Assembly: GCA_009602735.1 (NCBI GenBank)
Contig: WELA01013780.1
Location: forward strand, 29,853 to 76,149
Reading direction: 5' to 3'
DNA: 46,297 nt
Source of the DNA: Mesotaenium endlicherianum
Lineage: Eukaryota > Streptophyta > Zygnematophyceae > Zygnematales > Mesotaeniaceae
Part shown: positions 32,731 to 44,109 of the stretch, piece after piece
Layout of the letters: the number at the start of each line of letters is the position of its first letter
Numbering within the stretch: the stretch's first letter is position 1
Translations under genes and position numbers: made by a program
The notes under the pieces: model-generated
Database searches by the model: none
What the model was told of the DNA's origin: nothing
Seen by the model: only the letters and a program-made list of their open reading frames with translations

Positions 32731-32989
32731 NNNNNNNNNNNNNNNNNNNNNNNNNNNNNNNNNNNNNNNNNNNNNNNNNNNNNNNNNNNNNNNNNNNNNN
32801 NNNNNNNNNNNNNNNNNNNNNNNNNNNNNNNNNNNNNNNNNNNNNNNNNNNNNNNNNNNNNNNNNNNNNNNNNNNNNNNNNNNNNNNNNNNNNNNNNNNN
32901 NNNNNNNNNNNNNNNNNNNNNNNNNNNNNNNNNNNNNNNNNNNNNNNNNNNNNNNNNNNNNNNNNNNNNNNNNNNNNNNNNNNNNNNNN
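32731..32989. other. assembly gap (259 N) in element C
   Basis: The flanks match element B at 18192 and 18565, between which B has 372 bases. The gap hides the end of gag, the expected frameshift site and the protease active site. Confidence 0.97.
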
Positions 32990-34434
32990 AGGTGCTTGAT
33001 TGGATACTGCTCTCTGAAGTGACCTGGCTGCTGGCAATGGAAGCAAATTGATTTTGCTGAGGCTGGTCTCGGCTTAGTCCTACCACCACCCCTTCCATAG
33101 CCACCTCGAGAGGGACCACCTCTACCTCTAGACTGAATAGCATTGTACTCATACTCATATTCATCACCCTGATTATCCTCAGCCTGGTCTCCTTCAATTG
33201 CATTGTAGGAACCGTGGGGCTTTTTGACAATCTTAGACACCAAAGCGTTACTCTGGCGCTTGTGATTGAACTGCTGCTGATCCCAGGCGTCAGCATCCTG
33301 GATCAAGTCAGCCAGTTTCTCATACTTTTTCTCAGCAAAATGACCAGAGACCTCGGATTTCAAGCCATACCTGAAGTATGCTATCCTATACCGTTCTGGC
33401 AAGTCTGGCTGCTTCATCATGTTCTCCTGGAACTTTTGAGCAAACTCAGCAACTGAAGTGGTCTGCTTCAGTGTCAGGGAGATCATCGCATAGATAGCTT
33501 TCTCCTGCTGGTTGATGACATCAAACTTCTCATGCAACTTCTTGACAAACTCTACCCACGTAGGGCCACCAAGTTGCCGAGCCTTACGCTCTCCTTTCCA
33601 GTGAAGCCACTAGTCTGCGGCACTGCCTTTTAGTAGCGCACCGATGTGCCTGACCTTCTCGTAATCTTGCAGTTCTGGGTAGTTCCCCAGCCACTGCTCA
33701 ACATCCGCGAGAAACTTGATCAGGTAATTTTTCTGTTTCCCTTAGGATCATATTTCTGGGGAGGTTTTGGCTTGGGCTTACTAGGCCCTCAGCCACCACC
33801 ACTAGTGGATTGAGACCCCAGTTGGTCTCTGTCCCGCAGTAGGGACATTATGATTCTTTTGTCCTCCTGTTGGGACTGATACATGGTCGCCGTTTGCGAC
33901 TGCATTTTTACGAATAATGCTCCCAAGTCTACACTCTGGGGTGGTAGTCTAGCAAAAGCAGCAGCAGCATTGGCCTCTACTCGCTGTGTAGTGTCCTCAA
34001 CAGTCCCTCTCGCTCCTGCAGAAGCAATTCCTGCCGCATTCAGCCGGTCACGTATTTGACCTAGGGGTACATTGAGTTGTACACCAGGAGGTGGGTTCAG
34101 AACATTGGCCCTTGACGCCATGAGTTCTTCAACANCGCCATGAGTTCTTCAACAGTGCGTTCGTCAGCTAGCTGTCCTTCCCTCCTTTCTGTATCTTCAG
34201 CGACCTTTGCTAATTCTTCAACTTCTAATTTGGCTCTCTCCTCCTCAGCTTGCTGTGCTACGAGTGCGGCAATAGCAGCTGCCTCATCTGCAGCTTCTCT
34301 AGCTGCAATATCTGCCACTGCTTCCGAATAGGTACGGGTTCCCGCTACATGGCTTTTTGCCTGGTTTATGACATTCTCGTTATCCTGTTCTCCATGTCTC
34401 GGGAGTTGCTAGTTTGAGACCTTGTCCTTACCAT
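32990..34434 (-). pseudogene. gag: Gag of element C, broken
   Basis: ATG at 34434 in the same context as element B gag. Contains the Ala/Glu-rich coiled coil, gag domain, RG-rich stretch and a knuckle CFHCQQPGHFREQ followed by Tyr instead of the last Cys. Lesions: a duplicated segment with an N near 34136, TGA near 33793, a frameshift near 33745 and TAG at 33612 in place of the Trp codon of the WWLYW motif. Confidence 0.88.
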
Positions 34435-34455
34435 ACAGAGAAGACTGTGATAATT

Positions 34456-34467
34456 GGTTTGATACCA
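34456..34467 (-). other. primer-binding site of element C
   Basis: On the minus strand TGGTATCAAACC follows the LTR by one base. It shares TGGTATC with A and B but differs in the next bases (AAACC instead of GGAGC). Confidence 0.7.
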
Positions 34468-34468
34468 C

Positions 34469-35150
34469 TGAAATGAATCGACTTACCAAATAGGCGATTA
34501 ACAATTATTAAAGATCTTTGTATCAGCAAGTAATCTTTATGGTATTTCCCGTTAACTGGTTCAACGGCAAAGGACAACACACTAGCAGTGAATAATACTC
34601 GTCAGTCAAATGCGAGTAAACTAGCATCAATAATGCAAATCAGTAAACTCATACATAAGCAAGGTTAGAAGACAGTTCGTATCAATGGCTTCTCGCCTTG
34701 GATTCAGATCTCTCTCAGTAAGCTGTACAAGAGAGTTGGCCTCGTTTTCGAATGCCAAACTCGAGAGCAATGCCTAGCGTTTGTACATGGAATGAGTTTA
34801 CCGTTCAACGGCCAGTGCGATGGCACACCCTACCCGGGAGTTAACCACGTTGGTAGGACCTCGGTCAACCAAATCCACCGCCATCTCCCATCATCCCGAA
34901 TCGCCATCTATCATAGGGATGTCATCTGGCCACTCATCTAGCATACCACACTTAGATGCATATCGAGGCAGTTTGCTGCTACCAAGTACGGGAGTCAGCT
35001 GGCTGTCAAAGAATGTGTCAGCAAGCTGACTTAAGCTGACTTCAGCCTGCTGCTTTTGGCTGAGTCATTAAACTGATATTAAACATAAAGTCCAGCAGAC
35101 TGATTATATTTAAAAGAATATTATATCAACCAATATACTGATTCTTTACA
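34469..35150 (-). repeat. 5' LTR of element C
   Basis: 682 bp, same length as its partner, with the same internal deletion relative to B. It is followed on the plus strand by the AGGAT target duplication. Confidence 0.93.
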
Positions 35151-35155
35151 AGGAT

Positions 35156-35209
35156 ATATCATGTTCAAGAGACAAGAGTAAGAAGAGAAAGCGTCAATCT
35201 AAGAAGTAA
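35156..35209 (+). pseudogene. 3' part of the reading frame split by element C
   Basis: Seventeen codons in frame with 26290-26446 once element C and one AGGAT copy are removed, ending with a basic KSKKRKRQSKK-type tail and TAA. The tail looks like a nuclear localisation signal. Confidence 0.4.
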
Positions 35210-35346
35210 CCAGTGTAGGAGGTGAGGAAGGGGATGGGCGGGTTAGAACGTAGATTAGAATTAGATAAACCTAAATAGGCTTAGAGCTGAATAGAACTAG
35301 TTAGAACGTAGATTTATCGTTGGCGGGTTGGTATGAGGCTCCTTAG

Positions 35347-36877
35347 TGGATCTCATATTTCCAAGGGGGCAAACCACTGCTATCTGTGGCTCGCAGTGCG
35401 GCATATGCCATTGCTGTGTTGCAACCAGGTAGTGCCTTGCCAGAGTTCGGTGGGAGAGCTGGAGTAGATCCTTTGGCCGTGCCTGGCGCTGGCGCTGCGG
35501 CTCTGTATGACACTTGGCGCGGTCAGCTGCGGTGCGCCCATCTCAGGTGAGCTGGTGGCAGATACGGGGGCTAGAGAGAGGCTGGACTTCGCCGGGCTGG
35601 CTGGATGGTGGGCTGATGTACGGACTGGCGGGTGGGTGGGGGGGCGAGGGGCTTTTTGGCGATTATTCTGAGCGGGCCCGCCTCATCCTTCTTTGGCTCT
35701 GAGCTTGGCATATGTTGTCTTGTTGGATGGCTAGCTGGGAAGGAGAGCGCAGAGCACAGGGCACAGGCGAGCTCTAGACGAGGGGGAGCAGAAGGGGGAG
35801 CGAATGCAGGTGCAGGTGCATGTGTGCAGCTTGTTTGAAATTGGGTGGGGAAAGTGCGGACTGCTGCTCGTGTAGATGCCTGCTTGCCTGCCATGTGTTT
35901 CTTGTTGCATGACGAGCCGCAGGCAGTGCCAGCCAGCGTGTCAGCCAGCAACCTGTGGGGGGAGGGCTGGGGAATTTCCTGATATGCGCAGCGTTGAAGA
36001 TGGAAGCCATGGCTGTACACATGCATGCATTTTGTGCAAGTGGCCTTATAGTGCACGTGCGATTGATGTGTGCAGGAGAAAGCAAAGGAGGTGCTGCAGT
36101 CACTTACAATTGAGAATGACGGCGTTGACGGCTCCCGCATTTACCTGTGAGGGCCCCTCACAGCGAGATCCCCCTCCCCTTTCCCCACCCCCTTCTCACC
36201 CCCCTTGTTTGCTTACCCTCACACTCCCTCGCCTAAGCTTAGCTTACCTCTCATCATTCCCCCATATATATATATGTCTCCCTCCTCTCCCGCTTTCTGT
36301 GTCCCTTACGGCTCAAACTGACACCCCTTGCCTCTCATCCTCTCACTTCCCTGCCCCTCCTGCTCTTCCCTCAACTTGTCCCCCCCTCTTTCCTTGCTCC
36401 CGCTCCTAGCACTGCCATGCGCCTGCCTTCTCTTCCTAGTTATGTATGTTGTCCGTATGCTTTTCTTCACTGCTGCCACCCACTATAAAAAATCAGCTGG
36501 TGCTCTGCCTCTGCTTGCCCTTGTTCACTGAAACCTGCCACCTGGCTTTCTCTAGCCTGCTGTAACGTCCTTTTGCTCCGTGGCCGTCCAGTTGCCCTGC
36601 TCCTGGCTGTCTCTGCCAGGCGGGCAGTCTGCTGAACCAAATCGTCACTTGACCCGTGGACTCCGGAGGCTGTATATGCCCGCCAGCAGGCATAAGCAAG
36701 TGCAAATCTTGCATATTGTTGATCCGCTGTGGATCTTCGCGGGCGCCAGGTACGGCGATGACTGGGACTTTGGCGAGATCGCCAAGAACCAGCGAGGTGT
36801 GAACGCGAGCCAGCTCAATTTGTATGGCTCTGGCCACGGCAAGTGAGCACTGCCAGTCTGCTCATTTGTTCCCTTTT

Positions 36878-36971
<94 letters not shown>

Positions 36972-38457
36972 NTTGGCGTCCGGCTTCCCACCCACTTCTA
37001 ACAGAATATTGTGGGGATGTACATTTTGTCCCGGAGGGGCCCCCTGAGTATTGCCCTATGTGGGCCCTCTGGGCCAAACCCCCCTCCCCCCGCCCGCCCC
37101 CCTTTGTTTACGCCTCTCTTGCCCTTTGTCGCCCCCTCTTGTTTGTGTATGCAACAAAAAGGGAGAGGAGAGAGTGGGGGAAGAGTGTAGATTAAGAGTG
37201 TCCTGACTCCCCCCCCCACCTTGCACGTGGTTGGTTTGTGAGAGTCATGAGTGATGGGCGATGGGGGGTGTGTCATTATTTGTAGTAGCTGAGGATGCTG
37301 CTGGCTCTCTTGTGTGCCCTCGGATGCTTGTGGGGTGATGCTTGCTGTCTGTCAACTGTAGTGCGTGCTTTTGCATGTGCATGTGTGCGCTTATGTGCGT
37401 GTGTGCATGTGTGTGCGCTAGTGTCTGTGTGTGTATTAGCGCGCATGTGTGCGCGTGCGTGTGTGCACGTACGTGCGTGCGTGCATGCGTGCGTGTGTGT
37501 GTACGTGCGGCGTGCGTGCATGCAGGGCTGGTTGTCTGATGAGTTTAGTTTTGGTGTGTGTATGCCTGTGTGCACGCGCGTGTTGTTGTGTACGACAACG
37601 ACGACATGCCGGGGCATGAGCCCTCGTGCAGCTGCCACAAGCGAGCAACTGGTGGGGCTTCTTCCCGTGGCTCGTCTTCTGCTACTGCGCTCTCGTCTCC
37701 CTCTTTCTCCATGTCGCAGCCAAGGTCTGCAGCACTACCCCTTTCTGCTCTCCCCCCCCTNCCTTGGTGCCCCTCCTTTGTCCGCGTGCTTGCGGGTGTG
37801 CAGCTGGTGATGGAGATGCTGGCAGATGCGGAGTTCCTGTTGCGCATCCCCATGCACACCCTCCACCTGGCTGCAGCCGGCGGCGGAGGAGCAGGAGGAG
37901 CAGAGATGCCCTGCATTTCCACGGACTCCATCCCCTTCCACTTTGGAATCTACTTCACTCAATTTGCAGGTCTGACAGCAGCCCTCCCCCCCACTTTCCT
38001 TTTTGAGCCCCCTTTGTGCCCTCCTTGTAACCCTCTCCCCCCCTCCCCCCCCCCGGCTCGGACGCCCGCTGCTTCCCCTCTTGCGCCTCAGGGTGCTTCT
38101 GGCTGACCTCATGCTAAAGGAGGGAGACCCACTTTGCTGCGGCTGCACCTCCCATGCCCTTCCGTGTCTCTCCCAGGTGGTTGTTTGGTTGCTCTTGGTG
38201 GCGCACGCCATGTGCGGGCTTTGGATTGACCTCCTCACCACGGCCCGTGAGTGCGTCCGTGTCGTGTTTGTTTGTGTGAGTGCGAGGGTGTGAGTGTGTT
38301 ACCCGTGTGTAAGTATGCTAGGGTGGGTGCCTGTGCCTGTGTGCTTGGGTGTGTGTGTGTGCTGTGCAATGCATGTGTGTGGCATGTGTGTGTGTTTTTC
38401 TTTTCCTTCCTCGACACTTGGATGCGCTCAGACGTAGAGTTGCATCCAGGGCAAAGG
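35347..38457 (+). CDS. unrecognised multi-exon membrane protein gene (partial model)
   Basis: Exon-like segments with GT/AG borders: 35347-35546 ([20 protein letters not shown]...), 36076-36146 ([20 protein letters not shown]), 36690-36842 ([20 protein letters not shown]), 37632-37724 (31 codons, a membrane helix after NWWGFFPW), 37804-37969 ([32 protein letters not shown]), 38177-38246 ([16 protein letters not shown], second helix) and a doubtful 26-base exon 38432-38457. Phases agree for exons two to three and four to five. They do not agree for one to two, three to four or five to six, so exons are missing or the assembly is faulty; the C run at 36880 lies in the third gap. Neither start nor stop codon was found. 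I do not recognise the family. Confidence 0.55.
36880..36971. repeat. C homopolymer, about 92 bases, ending in an N
   Basis: Uninterrupted C run followed by one N at 36972, in an intron of the membrane protein gene. Its true length is doubtful. Confidence 0.95.
37367..37590. repeat. GT/GC-rich alternating tract in an intron
   Basis: TGTGTG and GTGCGTGC runs on the coding strand, ending about 40 bases before the acceptor at 37631. Same composition as 845-959 and 38250-38760. Confidence 0.85.
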
Positions 38458-38760
38458 GTGAGGGTGTGCGTGCATGTGTGTCTCCGCATCTCTTTGCGTC
38501 TCTCGCTACGGCCTGCTGTGCGCGCTTGTGCGCGGTCTATTGGGCGGCAGGCTGTGGTCTGTTGTTTGTGTGTGCGTATGCGCGTGCGTGCGTTCTGTTG
38601 GGGAACCTGGTGTGTGTGCTTGCATATGTGTCTGCGTGCGCGCGTGCTCCGTGCGCGCGATCTGTCATGCGGCAGGCCATGGCAGTGCGTGCGTGCGTGC
38701 AGTCTGTTGGGCGGAAGGCTACAGCGTGCTGTATTTGCTTGCATGCACGCGTGAGTGCTC
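38250..38760. repeat. GT/GC-rich alternating tract downstream of the exon 6 donor
   Basis: Starts at the GTGAGTG donor after 38246 and continues for about 500 bases with GTGTGTG, GTGCGTGC and CGCGCGTG runs. Confidence 0.85.
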
Positions 38761-40967
38761 GTGGCTAGGGCAGGGCAGGGCTTGCTGGCTGGTGGTCCGA
38801 CGAATGTACTGGTGAGTGTGTGGGTGGGTGACAGGGCTTATTCGTGGTCATCATTTTGAGCAGGCAGGCCGTAACCCTTTTTTTTTACAGGATATTAACG
38901 TTACGCTTTTTTACCCTGTACTTCAAGGTGTACTTGAAGCGTATGGATGAGACATCAATATTTGTAGTGTAAGAAAGATCGAGAGACAATATTTGATGCA
39001 TTTTGTTGAGCACGTCCAACGTATTGAAGCAGAGCGATTTCTTTAATTTACCACTAACCACTCATATATCGTATGAGGCTCCGACGTGATAAACTAATAT
39101 TGGTTGAAGCGATTCCCAACCATTCCAACTTGTTGCTATTTTCTAATCTTCTAAGGACGGGATTCATATTGCAAGGGGGGTATGCTGAAATACACATTGT
39201 ATTCTACAATGTAGCACCAAAGCTCGCCATCAATCATGAACATACGGTTGCTATAAGTTTTTAATTTTGAACAGGAGATTCTTTAGCTTGTTCACGTGCA
39301 TAAGATTCATTCACCATTCATTTTGCACCGTTTCACTTCATACGAATGGCCATCACTTGTACTTCACATTCTGATTCACTTCGAATATTGAGGTAGCAAT
39401 AAGGATCCATTTGGTAAGCCTGGAACAAAGAAAATACCAATTCGCACCAAAACACACCAGGCTGTGTGCTCCCAAAGTATGCCATGTGGCATTTTTCACA
39501 CGCGTGAAGGGTGCCAATCCCCTAAAATGCGGCCCAATATCAATCATGGGGTGCTAACCATGGGCTGCTAACTCTTACTTTTTTGAGGGGTATCTTTTTG
39601 AAATTAATCAATCAATATTTGGCAGACGATACAAATCAATATTTGAAGCTTAGTAGTGTCCCTCAACGATTTACATAATGAAAATTGTATTTCGGCTCGA
39701 CTTAGCGCCTTTTTATCGAATCTTTGATTTGATTGCTGTTTTGGGGATAATCGTGCGTCTTGCATTCATGTTCCTAATAGCTTGGGCAATGTTTATCAAT
39801 TTAATGGTTCCATCACTGAAGGTTTTATTGTAAACTGGTATATATGCCACTTTGCGCCGCCAATCAACGACTTCATATTAAAAATCCTATGAAGAAATTT
39901 AATCTATTCTTTTTAAAGAAAACTACACTTTTTATGTGGCGTTATTTTGCTGTTGTCCCCGGGTGCACAAGTTTGCGCCAGGTTGTGCCATTTTTCCATA
40001 AGTTCAAATGTACTATTTTTGGTCGTCGTCTATTTTGTTGCCACGTACTTCATCGTACCCACATTGACAAAAATTATGGAACTTTTTGATTATATTATTA
40101 TTTCAATTTTAAATGACTGTTTTGAACAATTTTAAGCGCGACTGATTGCTTTCTTTACTTTTCGACACTTGACCGTGCCTGTCGTATGTGGTTGTTTGTG
40201 GTCTTAAGCACACGTAAGTGCTCGCAAATGCTGGCCATCACGACAAAATGCTTGTAGATTGTTTGCAAGGGTTTGCATTTATATCCATTGGGGAGCATTC
40301 ACTAGCACATGCTCGCGACCATATGCAATACATGACAATAAGTGGCAAGAAGCAGGCCATAATTGGCAATAAGTGGCAATTGCTTGCATAAGCTTGCAAT
40401 GGCTGGTAACACCTAACCGTTCGGGCAATGTTGCTTCCCTTTAATCCTAGCCATTCCGAGCATATTCCAAGCCATCCTAGCCCATCCTTTCTTTGAATCC
40501 TAGCCCATCCTAGCCTATTCCCGCCATTTTCGTCAATTCCCTCCAATTTCTCCCATCTCTCTTCATCTCTCTGCATCTCTCCTTGTTACTCGCTACGAGT
40601 TTTAGCCTTTAGGGCACATCTCGGTGCTTGTTGGCATGTAATCAGTCCTGGAGAGTTCTAGTCACTTGTATTAATTTACAGCGTTGCTGATTTGCTGATT
40701 CCTACCTTTACTCACAGCTTGCTCACAACCATGTGTGGCCGTCTTTTTGTCCGTTCACTTTGACGATACATTGTGCTATGTGTTCGCTTAGTGCTGTTCA
40801 TGTAGTATTGAGTGTTTTGGTGCTTCCTTGAAGACGAGGCTTTTGCTCTCAATGAAGCTAACTAAAGCAAGTTCTTATGATATGTCGTGATTTTGTGGTT
40901 GATGAGCTTTCTTTGTGTCCTTAACCTCACGTTCTTCATTTGTTTGACTTTATAAGGTGAGATATTC
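38761..40967. other. AT-rich region without identified genes
   Basis: Short ORFs only, none with recognisable motifs. Small local repeats: GGCAATAAGTGGCAA-type at 40330-40385 and ATCCTAGCCCATCCT-type at 40445-40520. Confidence 0.5.
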
Positions 40968-41258
40968 ATGCCATGCGATAAAAGCTCGGGGATAGTGTCA
41001 CAGACAAGGGTGCTTGTCTACAGTCAAGCTGCCCCTGCCCTTCTTGAGACCCCAGGCCCTAAAGGTAGAAGGCAAACCTCGTCTGTTAGAGGCAACTTGT
41101 CTTTGCCATCCATGCTCAAAATGCCTGCTTGTCTCCTTGCAAGAGATACCCTGAAGTCTGGCGGTCCTATTGAGAAGGCCCCTAATTTCAAGCATGCTGG
41201 GGTCAGGCCACATGTGTTTGACAATTTGTTCAATGACTCTACTTCTCACACCTATTGA
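40968..41258 (+). CDS. hypothetical 96-aa ORF
   Basis: ATG at 40968, TGA at 41256. Balanced composition (TPGPKGRRQTSSVRGNLS, PSMLKMPACLLARDTLKSGG), denser coding appearance than its AT-rich surroundings, but no motif. It may be an exon fragment of a gene or transposon, since a GTGAGA lies just upstream at 40956. Confidence 0.25.
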   Translation: MPCDKSSGIVSQTRVLVYSQAAPALLETPGPKGRRQTSSVRGNLSLPSMLKMPACLLARDTLKSGGPIEKAPNFKHAGVRPHVFDNLFNDSTSHTY

Positions 41259-41507
41259 AATTACAACCATCTATAGCTTAAAGAGCGCCAATTGTGCACC
41301 ATCTCATCGACGAGTCTCTAACTGCCTGTCTAATGACTTCTTTCACTCCTTTGCCTATCCTTGTCAAAGCCTTGGCACTTGGACAATAATTGGATGTTTT
41401 CATGGGTATTAGGAATTATTCCCAGTCTGAAATCCTCTCATCCCTTAAACTTACAACCCTCCATAGCTAGGAGAGCACCACTTGTGCTCCATCTTGTCGG
41501 CTTGCCT
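41259..41507. repeat. degenerate ~190-bp repeat family, first block
   Basis: Contains the recurring phrases TTACAACC, CTCCATAGCTA, GAGAGCACCA, CTCCATCTTGTC and CTATCCTTGTCAAAGCC in fixed order. The block is interrupted at 41508 by a solo LTR and resumes at 42217. Confidence 0.65.
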
Positions 41508-42216
41508 TGAAGTGAATTGACTCACCAATAGGCGATTAACAATCAATAAAAGATATTGGTATCAGCAAGTAATCTTGATGGTATTGTTCTGTCAATTGAT
41601 TAAACAAAAGAAGACAATACACTAGCACTCATAAGTCAAATGCAAGGAAACGAGCATCAGTCATGCAATCAGTAAACTCATACATAAGCAAGGTTAGAAG
41701 ACAATTTGCATCAATGGCTTCTCGCCTTGGATTCAAATCTTTCTCAGTCAGCGATACAAGAGAGTTGGCCTCGTTTCTGAATGTCAAACTCGAGAGCATG
41801 ACCTAACCTATGTATATGGGATGAGTTTACTGTTCAACGGCAAGTGCGATGGCACCGCCTACCCGGGAATTAAATACGTCGGTAGAACCTCGACTAACCA
41901 AATCCACATCCATCTCCCATCATCCCGAATCGCCATCCACCCAAGGGTGTCCTCCGACAATTCATCTAGCATATCATACTTAGGTGCATATCTAGGCAGT
42001 TCACTGATGTCGAGTACGACAGGCAGCTGACTGTCAAAGAATGTGTCAGCAAGCTGACCAATGTCGACTTCAGCCTGCTGCTCCCGGCTGAGTTATTATA
42101 CTGAATATTTTTAAAATTCCACCAGACTTAATATTCACTAAAGTTCAGCAGGCTGAACTTGATTAACTATTATATTTAAATGAATATTTCATCTACCAAT
42201 ATATCGATTCATTACA
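41508..42216 (-). mobile_element. solo LTR of the B family (709 bp)
   Basis: Full-length reverse-orientation LTR from TGAAGTGAATTG to GATTCATTACA, clearly diverged. Flanks TGCCT (41503-41507) and TGCCC (42217-42221) are a decayed 5-bp target duplication. No internal sequence, so it arose by LTR-LTR recombination. Confidence 0.85.
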
Positions 42217-42600
42217 TGCCCCTAACTCTCCCTCTAATAAATTGTTCTTCTGACTATTTTTGCCAAAGCCTTTTAGATGGGGTGAGTTGTTCCATGTCTT
42301 TAAGAACTCATTGGGGAATCTTTCCACCCATTACATCCGTCATTCCTTGAAAGTTCAAGCCTCCACAGGTAGGAGAGTGCCACCTGCGACCAATTTTGTC
42401 AACTTGTCCCTAACTCTAAAGACTACCCTCGTTGAAGGCTTGTAAATGAGGTCAAAGGTTCCATGTTTTTACATAAATATTGGGGAGTCTGTCCACCCAC
42501 TACAGCCCTCATTCCTTAAGATTACAACCCTCCATAGCTAAGAGAGTGCTAGTTGCTCTCCATCTCGTTGACTTGTCCCAGTCGCAACTGGCACTGTCAA
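42217..42600. repeat. degenerate ~190-bp repeat family, second block
   Basis: About two units with the same phrases (TTGCCAAAGCC, CATTGGGGAATCTTTCCACC, CATTACATCC, TACAACCCTCCATAGCTA, CTCCATCTCGTTGACTTGTC). Confidence 0.65.
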
Positions 42601-42879
42601 CAGACGCTAGGCATCGATACTACTGAAGGAAGAAAGGGCCTTAGCTGCGGGTGACAACTACAAGGGAGAAACTACTCCCTGGACTGGGCACTCAAGCGAC
42701 TGACCTATGTGCTGTGGGTAGAAACTCCCCTTATTAAGGGGAAAAGTCCACAGCTTATTAGCTGCAAAGGCAAAAAGAATAACAGAAATTGAATTGGGCA
42801 CTACTGGGCAAACGGGCAGCTACTGGTTACAGCAAAAATGAGTTATGAAAATCTGTGAACAAGCTAGGGCGAGATGCAA
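42601..42879. other. unassigned spacer
   Basis: No ORF. One small perfect inverted repeat, CCCCTTA-T-TAAGGGG near 42727. Confidence 0.4.
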
Positions 42880-43756
42880 TGTAATGAATCAGTACATTGG
42901 ATAGATATGATATTCATTTGGATATAATAGTTAAATAAGTTCAGCCTGCTAAACTTTACTTAATATTAAGTCTGCTGGATATTTGATACTTAGTCAAATG
43001 ACTCAGCCGAGAGCAACAGGCTGAAGTCAATCAGGTCAGCTCGTTGACTTGGGTCAGCTTGTTGACACATTCTTTGACGGTCAACTGATTGCCGTACTCG
43101 ACAGCAGCGAACTGCCTAGCTATGCATCTAAGTGTGGTGTACTAGATGAGTGGCCAGATGACACCCTTAAGGTGGATGGCGATTCGGGATGATGGAAGAT
43201 GGTTGTGGATTTGGTTAGCCGAGGTCCTACCAACGTGGTTAACTCCCGCGTAGGCGGTGCCATCGCACTTGCCCTTGAACAGTAAACTTATTCCATGTAC
43301 ATATGCTAGGTATTGGTCTCGAGTTCAAAAACGAGGCCAACTCTCTTATACTGCTTACTGAGAGATATCTGAATCCAAGGCGAGAAGCCATTGATACCCA
43401 CTGTCTTGTAGCCTTGCTTACATATGAGTTTACTGATTGCATGACTGATGCTCGTTTACTTGTATTTGACTTACGAGTATTGTTTGCTACTAGTGTGTTG
43501 TCTTTTGGTGTTTAATGAGTTGACAGAAAATACCATAAAGACGCTGCTACCAAGTACGGAAGTCAGCTGGGTGCCAAAGACTGTGTCAGCAAGCTCTCCT
43601 AAGTTGACTTCAGCCTGCTGCTCTCGGCTGAGTCAATAATCTGATTATTTCTAAAAGTCGAGCAGATTAAATATTAATTAAAGTTTTGCAGGCTGAACTT
43701 GATTAATTATTATATTTAAATGAATATCATATCTACCAAATTACTGATTCATTACA
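42880..43756. mobile_element. head-to-head composite of two B-family LTR pieces
   Basis: 42880 to about 43542 is a plus-strand B-type LTR missing its last ~70 bases. From about 43543 to 43756 the sequence switches to the minus orientation and covers only the first ~200 bases of an LTR. Both outer ends are therefore the TGTAATGAATC terminus. No target duplication is visible (TGCAA left, ACGCC right). Confidence 0.75.
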
Positions 43757-44109
43757 ACGCCCTCTCCTATGCCCAAACGCTATACGAACAAAACGAAAGT
43801 CTAATTACATCGATTGACAAGTCATCGCGTCACTACCCACACAAATCCATACATATAGTAATACAAAGATCATTCACCAAGTGTTGACTAAACGTGTGCA
43901 ACCTATCCGTGACACCCCCACTCATCCCTTACTCTCCCTATCTCTTAGCAATCCCGGGGGCATAGCCGTCGAGATTGCCTATAGTACGCGACAGCCTAGC
44001 CATGGACAGTAGGAGATCCCATTGAGTACCCGCGCCAACCCTTCGAGCGAGCGAACCCGAGGGTCGACCTCTACATGTGGGGGCAACAACGCCACACATG
44101 GAGGGAAGA
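43757..44109. other. unassigned spacer interrupted by a solo LTR
   Basis: No ORF or known motif. Ends in the left target duplication GAAGA (44105-44109). Confidence 0.4.

Larger units (their letters stand above)
26447..35150 (-). mobile_element. element C: Ty3/gypsy chromovirus related to B, decayed gag-pol, intact extra ORF
   Basis: LTRs of 682 bp each (34469-35150 is the 5' LTR, 26447-27128 the 3' LTR in element orientation) with a perfect target duplication AGGAT (26442-26446 and 35151-35155). Internal order on the minus strand: PBS, gag, gap of Ns, pol, extra ORF, hairpin, PPT. The LTRs lack a block of about 40 bp present in the B and D LTRs, so C is a distinct subfamily. Confidence 0.95.

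Noticed and set aside
36862..37077. Poly-Gly and poly-Pro open frames
   Set aside because: Products of the C homopolymer.
37276..38768. Cys/Val-rich and His/Thr-rich open frames on both strands
   Set aside because: Translations of GT/GC-rich intron tracts; the real exons are short and bounded by splice signals.
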